34,719 nt of DNA from JBILCM01 sp044353165 (GTDB lineage: Bacteria; Bacillota; Bacilli; Paenibacillales; YIM-B00363). A program made the position numbers and the translations under genes. The stretch is from the NCBI GenBank assembly GCA_044353165.1, contig JBILCM010000021.1, positions 1 through 34,719 of the forward strand. Direction: 5' to 3'. Under the pieces are notes generated by a model, which did not search any database, was not told the origin of the DNA, and saw nothing but the letters and a program-made list of their open reading frames with translations. Below, in pieces: positions 17,869 through 25,780 of this stretch; position 1 is the first letter of the stretch, and every line of letters begins with the position of its first letter.

Positions 17869-17897
17869 TCACAATAGACGAATGTCCTGCATACAAT
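17869..17897 (+). promoter_or_regulatory. Sigma-E-type promoter of cotE
   Basis: CATACAAT (17890-17897) is a perfect match to the sigma-E -10 consensus CATACAnT. TCACAAT (17869-17875), 14 bp upstream, matches five of seven -35 positions (kmATATT). B. subtilis cotE is known to be transcribed by sigma-E and later sigma-K, so the placement makes sense. The same box is close to a sigma-K -10 (CATAnnnTA) but lacks the final A. Confidence 0.6.
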
Positions 17898-17917
17898 TAA
17901 AAAAGAATGATTGTATG
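17890..17917. promoter_or_regulatory. Perfect 8-bp inverted repeat across the cotE -10 box and leader
   Basis: CATACAAT (17890-17897) and ATTGTATG (17910-17917) are exact reverse complements separated by 12 bases. One arm is the -10 box itself; the other abuts the ribosome binding site GGAGGAGG (17917-17924). A repressor bound here would block both the polymerase and early transcription. It may also be chance. Confidence 0.35.
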
Positions 17918-17931
17918 GAGGAGGTTGTTAC

Positions 17932-18504
17932 ATGGTTGCAAATAATGATTTACAGTGCCGCGAAATCATAACGAAAGCGGTTTGCGGTAAAGGACGCAAG
18001 TTTTCTCAAGTTACGCATACCGTCATCCCACCACATCTTCCCACGAGTATCTTGGGCGCATGGATTATCAACCATAAATTTGAAGCGGCACGCTCAGGAG
18101 ATGGTATCGAGGTCGTGGGATCTTGTGAACTCAATATTTGGTATTCATACGACCGCAATTCCAAGACGGATGTTGCGAAAGAAACTTTATCGTATGTGGA
18201 ACTCGTTCCTCTCTCCAATATTGATCCGATGCACCGTTCCTCAACAGAAGAAGTGTATGCTGAAGCGATCCAAGAGCCCAATTGTGTGGAGGCTAGTGTT
18301 TCGCATGACGGGCGCGGGGTAACTATCCGGCTAGAGCGGGAATATGCTGTTGAGATGGTGGCTGAAACAAAAGTGTGTGTCGTCGTATGTGCGGGTGGAT
18401 GTGATGATTTTGGTGATAAATCGATCGATTTTATCGGTGATGAAGACGAATTTGATGATCTTGATGCGGATCTACTTGTGAATGATGATGAGGACGACAA
18501 TTAA
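17932..18504 (+). CDS. cotE: Outer spore coat morphogenetic protein CotE
   Basis: Spore coat scaffold that assembles around the forespore and is required for outer-coat deposition. The 190 residues match CotE along their length: CREIITKAVCGKGRKFSQ near the N-terminus, then VIPPHLPTSILGAWIINHKFEA, the central GDGIEVVGSCELNIWYSYD and VSYVELVPL-like strands, and an acidic tail rich in Asp and Glu (GDEDEFDDLDADLL). The start is ATG 17932 with GGAGGAGG seven bases in front; an upstream TTG at 17911 lies before the ribosome binding site and is unlikely. It is preceded by a sigma-E-type promoter and followed by a strong hairpin. In B. subtilis cotE lies directly upstream of mutS; here an amidoligase gene intervenes. 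Confidence 0.95.
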   Translation: MVANNDLQCREIITKAVCGKGRKFSQVTHTVIPPHLPTSILGAWIINHKFEAARSGDGIEVVGSCELNIWYSYDRNSKTDVAKETLSYVELVPLSNIDPMHRSSTEEVYAEAIQEPNCVEASVSHDGRGVTIRLEREYAVEMVAETKVCVVVCAGGCDDFGDKSIDFIGDEDEFDDLDADLLVNDDEDDN

Positions 18505-18521
18505 TTGAATTTGAATGAGAC

Positions 18522-18549
18522 AAATAAGAGGGCTAATGCCCTCTTATTT
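18522..18549 (+). terminator. Strong hairpin terminator after cotE
   Basis: AAATAAGAGGGC (18522-18533) pairs perfectly over 12 bp with GCCCTCTTATTT (18538-18549) around a TAAT loop. The 3' arm is itself T-rich and is followed by CATTTC. This should stop most cotE transcripts and allow only partial read-through into the amidoligase gene 40 bases further on. Confidence 0.8.
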
Positions 18550-18589
18550 CATTTCGAACCGAATATTGGTGAGTGGGGAGGGATTTCAG

Positions 18590-19888
18590 GTGAACAAATC
18601 TGAATGGATGCATCCTCGGGAGTTGCAACTGAAAACTGCAATTCAACGCACGTTGCAACACAATACATGGGTGAATGATTTACGACTCCAAGGGATTCGG
18701 GTCTTGTCACAAAAGAATTGGAGTCACGAAAAGCGACTCGTCAGAAAATATAGCATTCCTGTATTTCAGACGGATGCGCTTGGCATTTTCACAATGAGTG
18801 AAATCAACGGACTTCTTGGTATTCAATCCTCTGGACGTTGGTTTGAATTAACCCCTATGGATGCGCACACAAAAACCCTAAAACAGGTGTCGCAATTAGC
18901 TGTGCGTACTATATACTTACTTGGTTTGGATTATGGAATCGTAACGATTATCACGGACGGAACAAATGGGGCAACCGTAGCGCAAGTTGATGCTACCGAT
19001 GACATCTTGCAAACACCACTCGGAGTCAAAATTTCACAGGCGATTACAAAATATAAGGTCGTCATTCCTAACGATAATATTCAATTGGGGCTGGATCCTG
19101 AATTTGTATTGAAAGAACCGGGGCCGGGGGGGAAAATAATATGTGCATCAACTTTTTTAAAAAAGAACGGTCCTGTAGGTTGCGATAGTCTTCGGGTCGG
19201 AAACCGTATCATTTATCCCCTCGTAGAATTGAGACCAGCCCCTGCAGAGGATCCGGTTCAACTTTTTCGCAATTTATACCGAACGATGCGTCTCGCTTCA
19301 ACACAGATTACGGACCAGAGGCTTGAATGGCTTGCGGGCGGTATGCCAGCACAAGGGTTCGCACTTGGCGGTCATATTCATGTTAGTGGTGTTCCATTAA
19401 ATTCTGATGTGTTGCGAGTATTGGACAATTATTTGGCATTGCCATTAGTACTAATCGAAGATGAGACGACCAAGAAACGGCGCCCTCGTTACGGCGTACT
19501 TGGTGATTTTCGTGTTCAATTTCATGGTGGTTTTGAATATCGTACACTTCCTTCTTGGATAATAATGCCGAAAATTGCTTTAGGAGTGATCACTTTGGCA
19601 CGATTACTTGTTGAAAATTATCGGTTGCTTCAACAGCGACCACTATTAAATCCTGAAATTCAAAAATATTATTATCTCGGGGACAAAGAAAGCATTCTCA
19701 CTATTGCCAAATCACTATGGGAAGAACTTGAATCCATTCCAGCATATTTACAATATCAAAACAATCTCATTCCGCTGAAACGAATGATCTTACACATGAA
19801 ATCTTGGAAGGAAAAGCAAGATTTAAGACCATTATGGAAAATCCCCCCTTATGATGTTTCTCCCATGCGTGTGTATACGAATTCATGA
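18590..19888 (+). CDS. Putative protein amidoligase, phiEco32-like COOH-NH2 ligase type 2
   Basis: 432 residues from GTG 18590, with GGGGAGGG (18575-18582) seven bases in front. The C-terminal domain (about 160-360) shows the signatures of the phage phiEco32-like COOH-NH2 ligase type-2 family, a glutamine-synthetase/GCS2-like amidoligase fold: DPEFVL (D169, E171), ELRPAPAEDP (E213), GGHIHVSG (H262, H264), RRPRYGVLGDFR and FEYRTLPSW (E316, R318). These would bind metal-ATP and a carboxylate to form an amide bond. Residues about 90-150 (LAVRTIYLLGLDYGIVTIIT, then VAQVDATDD) resemble the end of an ATP-grasp domain with its acidic residues altered. The gene sits between cotE and mutS. A role in modifying coat or other peptides is inference; substrate and activity are unknown. 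Confidence 0.72.
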   Translation: MNKSEWMHPRELQLKTAIQRTLQHNTWVNDLRLQGIRVLSQKNWSHEKRLVRKYSIPVFQTDALGIFTMSEINGLLGIQSSGRWFELTPMDAHTKTLKQVSQLAVRTIYLLGLDYGIVTIITDGTNGATVAQVDATDDILQTPLGVKISQAITKYKVVIPNDNIQLGLDPEFVLKEPGPGGKIICASTFLKKNGPVGCDSLRVGNRIIYPLVELRPAPAEDPVQLFRNLYRTMRLASTQITDQRLEWLAGGMPAQGFALGGHIHVSGVPLNSDVLRVLDNYLALPLVLIEDETTKKRRPRYGVLGDFRVQFHGGFEYRTLPSWIIMPKIALGVITLARLLVENYRLLQQRPLLNPEIQKYYYLGDKESILTIAKSLWEELESIPAYLQYQNNLIPLKRMILHMKSWKEKQDLRPLWKIPPYDVSPMRVYTNS

Positions 19889-19894
19889 TATAAT
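19886..19894 (+). promoter_or_regulatory. Extended -10 promoter of mutS, overlapping the amidoligase stop codon
   Basis: A consensus TATAAT (19889-19894) is preceded directly by TGA, the stop codon of the amidoligase gene, which supplies the TG of an extended -10. No good -35 is present at 17 bp. It lies 41 bases before the mutS start and should give mutS its own transcription, independent of the sporulation genes upstream. Confidence 0.55.
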
Positions 19895-19934
19895 GTTCAA
19901 CATATTGAAGTCCCATTATCGGAGGATGCAATTC

Positions 19935-22520
19935 TTGATGCAGAAATATACGCCCATGATGGAACAATATTTATCCATCAAAGCGCAAGTCCAAGACGCG
20001 TTTTTGTTTTTTCGTCTCGGAGATTTCTATGAAATGTTTTTTGAGGATGCCTTGCTCGCCTCTAAGGAACTGGAAATTACCCTAACAGGCCGAGAAGCCG
20101 GGTCGGATGAACGTGTTCCGATGTGTGGGGTGCCCTATCATTCTGCGGAGAATTATATCGCAAGATTAATTGATAAAGGTTATAAAGTGGCTATCTGTGA
20201 ACAAGTTGAAAACCCTAATGAATCCAAAGGCATTGTTCGCAGAGAAATTGTTCGCATTGTTACGCCTGGAACTGTCATGGAAGGGAAGTCTTTGACAGAG
20301 AACATTAATAATTATTTGGCTGCAATTACGGTAAGTGAAGGTCGATTCGGTTTTGCCGTATGCGATATGACAACGGGTGAATTTCATACAACCAGTTTTG
20401 ACTCATTGTATGACGTAGCAGATGAATTGCATGTGTTTTCGGTATCCGAAGTTGTGGCTGAGGAGAACGAACTTGAACAATTGAAGGTCGTTATTTGGGG
20501 ACGAACTCGGAAATTGATGTTCACAACCCATGAAAAACCATTGTTAGTAGGGGAATGGATGAGTTCTCATTTCCCTACCCTTACGTTGGACGGGTTGCTT
20601 TGTGAACAGCAGTCTGCTTCAGCGTTGTTGTTGTCTTATGTGTTAAAAACTCAGAAACGATCACTTGGACACATTCGCACGGTTCAACGTTATGAAACCC
20701 AAGCGTATATGATGTTGGACAGTTTCTCACGGAAAAATTTAGAATTGACAGAGTCCGCACGTGATCACTCACGACGAGGGTCATTGTTAGGTATGCTTGA
20801 CCGAACGGTAACAGCAATGGGCGGAAGGCGCATACGTTCTTGGTTGGACAAGCCACTAACTTCGCAATTTTTGATTCGAAAGCGATTGGATGCAGTAGAG
20901 GTTCTTTACAACAACCTGATTTTTCGTGAAGATATACGAGAATTGTTAAAGCAAGTGTATGATTTGGAACGTTTGTCAGGCAGAATCGCTTATGGGTCCG
21001 CGAATGCACGAGATCTGATTGCATTGGCACAATCGCTGTTCATCGTCCCTAAGTTAATGGAACTTTGTAACCAGGCATCCCAAGAGGATACTATACTGCA
21101 AGAGATAGCTGCTGGCCCCGATGTTTGTACCGACATCTACCAATGGATCATTGAAGCCATCCAAACGCACCCGCCAATCTCAACGCGTGAAGGGGGTATG
21201 ATCGCTGACGGTTATGATGCTCAGCTTGATCGACTTCGCGAAGCAAGCCGCGGTGGAAAACAGTGGATTGCTGAACTTGAACAAGCTGAACGGGAAGCAA
21301 CCGGTATTCGCTCACTAAAAGCAGGATTTAACAAAGTATTTGGTTATTATATTGAAGTTACCAAAGCAAACCTGCACATGGTTCCCGAAGGAAGGTATGA
21401 ACGAAAACAAACTTTGGCCGCAGCAGAAAGGTATATAACACCTGAACTGAAAGCGAAAGAAGCTCTGATTTTAGAAGCGGAAGAAAAAACCGTAGACCTG
21501 GAACACAGTTTATTCCATGAATTGCGTGAACGAATTTCGGTTGAAATTTCTCGTTTGCAACGTTTGTCCGATCGGCTTGCAATACTAGACGCTTTGCAAT
21601 CATTAGCGACCACTGCTTTCCAAAACCGTTACGTTCGACCGGAAGTGCATGTTGGTTTTGATTTTGAAATTATAGAGGGAAGGCACCCCGTTGTTGAATC
21701 TGTAGTCACTAGCAACACATTCATTTCGAATGATACGCAGCTAACTGCAGAGCACACTCGAGCTCTGTTGATTACAGGTCCGAACATGGCCGGAAAGAGC
21801 ACATATATGCGCCAAGTTGCGCTTATTTCGATCATGGCACAAATCGGAAGCTTTGTGCCTGCGAAACGAGCTAGGGTGCCCGTGATTGATAAGTTATTCA
21901 CGCGGATCGGCGCAGCAGATGATTTAGCTGGTGGCCAAAGCACATTCATGGTTGAAATGAGTGAAATTCAAACGATGCTTGTGAAGGCTACAAATCGCAG
22001 TCTTGTCATCATCGATGAGTTGGGCCGAGGTACATCGACTTCGGAAGGGATGGCGATTGCACAAGCGGTGATTGAATATATTTATGAATATATTGGCTGT
22101 AAGACATTAATTTCCACACATTATCATGAGCTGGCATTGCTGGAAACCTCACTACCGTATTTAGTAAATGTGAGTATGGCCGTGAAAGAATCGGGCACAC
22201 AGGTAACGTTCCTACGAAAATTAGTCAAAGGCGCTGCTGACAGTTCATATGGGATTTACTGTGCACAACTTGCGGGACTGCCTAGTGCAGTCATTGAACG
22301 AGCCTACTCACTTTTGCACAACCGTGAACCGTCCGCGCTAAGTATCCAACCTATCATACCTTTAATTAAACAAACAATGGAATTGCACCCCAGAGTTGAG
22401 CAGTGGATTGATCGATTGGAGAGCGTTGATCTCGATCAACTCACACCATTACAAGCATTAAATTTGCTTCAAGAAATGAAGACAAACATTCAAAAAATGT
22501 TGCCTCACCATCACAAGTGA
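19935..22520 (+). CDS. mutS: DNA mismatch repair protein MutS
   Basis: Mismatch-recognition ATPase of methyl-independent repair. About 861 residues, the usual size. The N-terminus KYTPMMEQYLSIKAQ leads to the mismatch-wedging F-Y-E motif in FFRLGDFYEMFFEDA (about 25-39). The ATPase has Walker A GPNMAGKST (about 615-623), Walker B VIIDELGRGTST (D694, E695) and THYHELA. TTG 19935 lies nine bases after GGAGG (19921-19925); ATG 19938 is the next codon and nearly as likely. An in-frame ATG at 19926 overlaps the ribosome binding site and is rejected. MutL is encoded two genes downstream, with a protease gene between. Confidence 0.96.
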   Translation: MMQKYTPMMEQYLSIKAQVQDAFLFFRLGDFYEMFFEDALLASKELEITLTGREAGSDERVPMCGVPYHSAENYIARLIDKGYKVAICEQVENPNESKGIVRREIVRIVTPGTVMEGKSLTENINNYLAAITVSEGRFGFAVCDMTTGEFHTTSFDSLYDVADELHVFSVSEVVAEENELEQLKVVIWGRTRKLMFTTHEKPLLVGEWMSSHFPTLTLDGLLCEQQSASALLLSYVLKTQKRSLGHIRTVQRYETQAYMMLDSFSRKNLELTESARDHSRRGSLLGMLDRTVTAMGGRRIRSWLDKPLTSQFLIRKRLDAVEVLYNNLIFREDIRELLKQVYDLERLSGRIAYGSANARDLIALAQSLFIVPKLMELCNQASQEDTILQEIAAGPDVCTDIYQWIIEAIQTHPPISTREGGMIADGYDAQLDRLREASRGGKQWIAELEQAEREATGIRSLKAGFNKVFGYYIEVTKANLHMVPEGRYERKQTLAAAERYITPELKAKEALILEAEEKTVDLEHSLFHELRERISVEISRLQRLSDRLAILDALQSLATTAFQNRYVRPEVHVGFDFEIIEGRHPVVESVVTSNTFISNDTQLTAEHTRALLITGPNMAGKSTYMRQVALISIMAQIGSFVPAKRARVPVIDKLFTRIGAADDLAGGQSTFMVEMSEIQTMLVKATNRSLVIIDELGRGTSTSEGMAIAQAVIEYIYEYIGCKTLISTHYHELALLETSLPYLVNVSMAVKESGTQVTFLRKLVKGAADSSYGIYCAQLAGLPSAVIERAYSLLHNREPSALSIQPIIPLIKQTMELHPRVEQWIDRLESVDLDQLTPLQALNLLQEMKTNIQKMLPHHHK

Positions 22521-22534
22521 AAGGTGTTGTTAGA

Positions 22535-23968
22535 ATGAAATCGCGTATACACTGCCCATTCCTTGTTAAGATCACGTTGTTTGTCTCACTGTTGCTACCG
22601 TTTCAATCCGTTGCCCATGCAGCAAAACCTCTAGAGCAATTCAATGAAGTGTTTAACCTGATCGAAACCATGCATTTTGGTGGACTTTCATCTGAAAAAT
22701 TGCGTGATGCCGCCATTAAAGGTATGGTTGAAGCTTTGAATGATCCCTATACCGCATATTACAATCCTCAAGAATGGGAGGACCTTAGAAAAAGTTTTAA
22801 TCAGACTTTCGTTGGCATTGGCATTCGCTTTGTAGAAACAAGCAAAGGTTTGCAAATTCAACGTATTTATCAAGGTTCCTCTGCTGAACTGGCTGGCTTA
22901 CGCCCCGGAGATACAATTATTAAGGTTGATGGTAAAACCGCAGCAGGCCGTCCTAGCAGTGAGGTTCGCTCCGAAATTATCGGACCTGAGGGGACGATTG
23001 TACAACTCGAGATCTTGCCGTATACCGGATCACAAAGTCGTACAATACCTGTTACTCGTAAATCTTTTCAAATTCCATCCGTCGATTTTACAAGAACTGA
23101 TGAAAATATGGGTTACATCAAAATCAGTTCTTTCTCTCGGGATACAGCAGTTGAAGTGACGAAAGCTTTAAATTCATTCATGGCGAACAGACCGGTATCA
23201 GCCATCATTCTCGATGTGCGCAATAATCCTGGCGGTTTTCTAGACGCTGTTGAATCTGTGAGCAAGCAATTCATCAATAATGGACGGTTGCTTTATACGA
23301 TTGATCGCAACGGCACGAAAGATTCAATGGATATTCTAGACGGCAAATCCATTGATGTGCCAACGCTCATGCTTGTCAATAAAGATAGTGCTAGCGCATC
23401 GGAGATTTTTGCAGGCGCACTTCAGGATTATGAACGTGCCATCCTTATTGGTACCCAAACGTTCGGTAAAGGAAGCGTGCAACAGCTCATCCCTCTATCA
23501 ACAGGAGGAGGTCTGCGTCTCACCATAGAACAATATTTAACCCCTTTAGGTCAAGAAGTTCATAACAAAGGCATCAAACCGCATCTTGTAGTAAATCACC
23601 CATTGCAACAAGTGGTCGTCGCACTGAAGAAAGCAGGTACGACATCATTACGAATTCAACTTGAAGCGTATCAAACGTTTATTAATGGTATCGTATTAGA
23701 AGATGTTGTGCAGGTACTCAGAGAGAACGGTCGCACTTATGTTCGGTCAACAGCGCTTGCGGCATTGATGGATGGAAAAGTTGAATGGAATGGTCGAAAT
23801 TCACAAATTACGTTGCAAGGGATGCAAAAATCAGGTGTTTTTGGATTAACGAACGGATTGAAACTTAAAGATGGCTCCAGTTATATAGAGATTAACGGCC
23901 TAACTCGTGAATTTCCTGCGGTGAAAATACAAGCTACAGAGAAAACTGTGTTGTTGGAGTTGAACTAA
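22535..23968 (+). CDS. S41-family C-terminal processing peptidase (CtpA/CtpB-like) with stalk-type C-terminal domain
   Basis: A secreted serine protease of 477 residues. The signal peptide (about 9-27, ending VAHA-A) is followed by an N-terminal helical part, a PDZ domain (GIGIRFVETSKGLQIQRI to LRPGDTIIKVDGKTA), and the S41 catalytic domain. The Ser-Lys dyad is S287 in SASASE and K312 in FGKGSVQ, exactly 25 residues apart as in known family members. The last 90 residues (VQVLRENGRTYVRSTALAALMDG) resemble a copper-amine-oxidase-N-like stalk domain found in Bacillales envelope proteins. The start is ATG 22535 with AAAGGTG eight bases upstream, rather than GTG 22517, which overlaps mutS. CtpB has a sporulation role in B. 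subtilis. The gene abuts mutL with no gap. Confidence 0.92.
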   Translation: MKSRIHCPFLVKITLFVSLLLPFQSVAHAAKPLEQFNEVFNLIETMHFGGLSSEKLRDAAIKGMVEALNDPYTAYYNPQEWEDLRKSFNQTFVGIGIRFVETSKGLQIQRIYQGSSAELAGLRPGDTIIKVDGKTAAGRPSSEVRSEIIGPEGTIVQLEILPYTGSQSRTIPVTRKSFQIPSVDFTRTDENMGYIKISSFSRDTAVEVTKALNSFMANRPVSAIILDVRNNPGGFLDAVESVSKQFINNGRLLYTIDRNGTKDSMDILDGKSIDVPTLMLVNKDSASASEIFAGALQDYERAILIGTQTFGKGSVQQLIPLSTGGGLRLTIEQYLTPLGQEVHNKGIKPHLVVNHPLQQVVVALKKAGTTSLRIQLEAYQTFINGIVLEDVVQVLRENGRTYVRSTALAALMDGKVEWNGRNSQITLQGMQKSGVFGLTNGLKLKDGSSYIEINGLTREFPAVKIQATEKTVLLELN

Positions 23969-25780
23969 ATGGGTCATATTCGTCTCTTATCCGCACAAAT
24001 CGCCAATCAGATTGCGGCAGGGGAGGTTGTCGAACGTCCTTCTTCCGTTTTGAAAGAGTTAGTTGAGAATGCTATTGATGCAAACAGCCAGAAAATCGAT
24101 GTAACGATTGAGGATGGCGGAATAAAAAGTATTCGGGTTGTCGATGATGGCAATGGAATGGATGCCGAAGATTTGCAGATCGCCTTTGAGCGACATGCTA
24201 CAAGTAAAATCCGTTCCACCAAAGATTTATTTGCGATTCGCAGTCTTGGTTTCCGCGGTGAAGCGTTACCAAGTATCGCTGCTGTGTCCTGCGTGGAATG
24301 CATCTCAGCGACAGATCATAGCGGATTAGCGCATCGTATCTACATTGAGGGCGGTAATCAGAAAGCTTTTGGAACGATCTCAGGCCAACGCGGTACCGAT
24401 TTTCGAGTCAACGATCTGTTCTTCAATACCCCCGCTCGGCTCAAATACATGAAAACAGTACAGACAGAATTAAGTCATATGACTGATTATATGTACCGAC
24501 TGTCATTATCGCGTCCGGATATTGCTTTTCGTCTTCACCATAATGGCACGTCGTTACTCGACACATCAGGTAATGGCGATCTGAAACAGACGATTGCAGC
24601 TGTATATGGCGTTGCGACGGCGAAGAAAATGTTGTTCATTCAAGATGAATCACCTGATTTCCATATATCTGGTTGGATCGCATCACCCGAGGTGACACGC
24701 TCGAACCGTGCAGGAATTACGATCGTCGTCAATGGCCGATTCGTCAAAAATTTTAGTGTAGTTCAAGCCGTTTTGGCTGGATATCACACATTGTTACCGA
24801 TTCATCGTTTTCCTGTTTGCATCATTCATCTTCGAATGGACCCTACTATTGTCGATGTGAATGTTCATCCTGCGAAGTTGGAAGTCCGCTTCAGCAAAGA
24901 AGCTGAATTAATTGAAACTGTTCAATCTGTTGTGCGTCGAGCGCTTCGTCAAGTATCCTTGATCCCAAGCGGAGGATCACTACAAGACCGCAAAGTATTA
25001 CCTCCAATTATGAGAACAGCATCGCCAGTCATGCAAGAACAGATGCGAATGTACACAACATCACAAGCTGAACATCGTTGGACAAAACAGGACACGGGAC
25101 GTCTTATGCAAGCCATGACTCCCGGTGTAGGGACCGTTTCACACAAGGAAAGTTCTCACGAACGAATAGAAGAAAACCATCCACCAGTGGTCGAGTCACG
25201 CTTTCCAAAGTTATTTCCAATAGGACAAACCCTTGGGACGTATGTTTTAGCTCAGAATGACGAGGGACTTTACCTCATCGATCAGCATGCTGCCCACGAG
25301 CGTATCCATTACGAATATTATGTTGAACGATTTGGTAATATTGAAGCCATAAGTCAGATCGTTCTATTTGCGCATACACTTGAATTTACACTCGCTGAAT
25401 CACAATTGCTACGCGAAAGATTGCAATTGCTGGAATCTGTAGGTGTTTATTTGGAACCTTTTGGTGGGAATACCTTTAAAGTACGCTCTCTTCCAAGTTG
25501 GTTCCCACACGGTGATGAAACATCTCTTATAGACGAAATGGTGCAGTGGGTGTTAGAAGAAAAACAACCGAACGTCGGCAAAATTCGTGAAGCTTCAGCC
25601 ATCATTTGTGCTTGTAAAGCCTCCATTAAAGCAAATCAAAGTCAATCATTGTATGCAATCGAGAAGTTGTTAGAACAACTGGCGAATACGAAGAATCCAT
25701 TCACATGTCCGCATGGGAGACCGATTTTGGTTCATTTCTCAAAGCGTGATCTGGAGAAAATGTTTAAACGGGTGATGTAG
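23969..25780 (+). CDS. mutL: DNA mismatch repair protein MutL (endonuclease type)
   Basis: 603 residues linking mismatch recognition to strand excision. The GHKL ATPase is at the N-terminus: LVENAIDANS, VDDGNGMDAEDL, FRGEALPSIAAV and GTDFRVNDLFFNTPARLKY. A variable linker (about 345-410) leads to the C-terminal dimerisation/endonuclease domain. This has the metal-binding nuclease motif DQHAAHERIHYE (from D438; D-Q-H-A-x2-E-x4-E), then ACKASIKAN and CPHGRP. It is therefore the nicking type used by organisms without Dam/MutH, as expected for Bacillales. The ATG follows the peptidase stop directly; GGAG is nine bases in front. Confidence 0.96.
   Translation: MGHIRLLSAQIANQIAAGEVVERPSSVLKELVENAIDANSQKIDVTIEDGGIKSIRVVDDGNGMDAEDLQIAFERHATSKIRSTKDLFAIRSLGFRGEALPSIAAVSCVECISATDHSGLAHRIYIEGGNQKAFGTISGQRGTDFRVNDLFFNTPARLKYMKTVQTELSHMTDYMYRLSLSRPDIAFRLHHNGTSLLDTSGNGDLKQTIAAVYGVATAKKMLFIQDESPDFHISGWIASPEVTRSNRAGITIVVNGRFVKNFSVVQAVLAGYHTLLPIHRFPVCIIHLRMDPTIVDVNVHPAKLEVRFSKEAELIETVQSVVRRALRQVSLIPSGGSLQDRKVLPPIMRTASPVMQEQMRMYTTSQAEHRWTKQDTGRLMQAMTPGVGTVSHKESSHERIEENHPPVVESRFPKLFPIGQTLGTYVLAQNDEGLYLIDQHAAHERIHYEYYVERFGNIEAISQIVLFAHTLEFTLAESQLLRERLQLLESVGVYLEPFGGNTFKVRSLPSWFPHGDETSLIDEMVQWVLEEKQPNVGKIREASAIICACKASIKANQSQSLYAIEKLLEQLANTKNPFTCPHGRPILVHFSKRDLEKMFKRVM

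Noticed and set aside
18006..18500. Long open frame on the minus strand opposite cotE (Ser/Thr-rich).
   Set aside because: It is the antisense image of the acidic Asp/Glu tail and body of CotE, with no ribosome binding site or family resemblance.
18561..18567. GAATATT, an exact sigma-E -35 hexamer-plus-one, before the amidoligase gene.
   Set aside because: The required -10 (14 bp on) would be at 18582-18589 and reads GATTTCAG; it would also start transcription after the ribosome binding site.
20581..21030. 149-codon minus-strand open frame inside mutS.
   Set aside because: It is entirely within a well-conserved MutS coding region and has no recognisable protein features.
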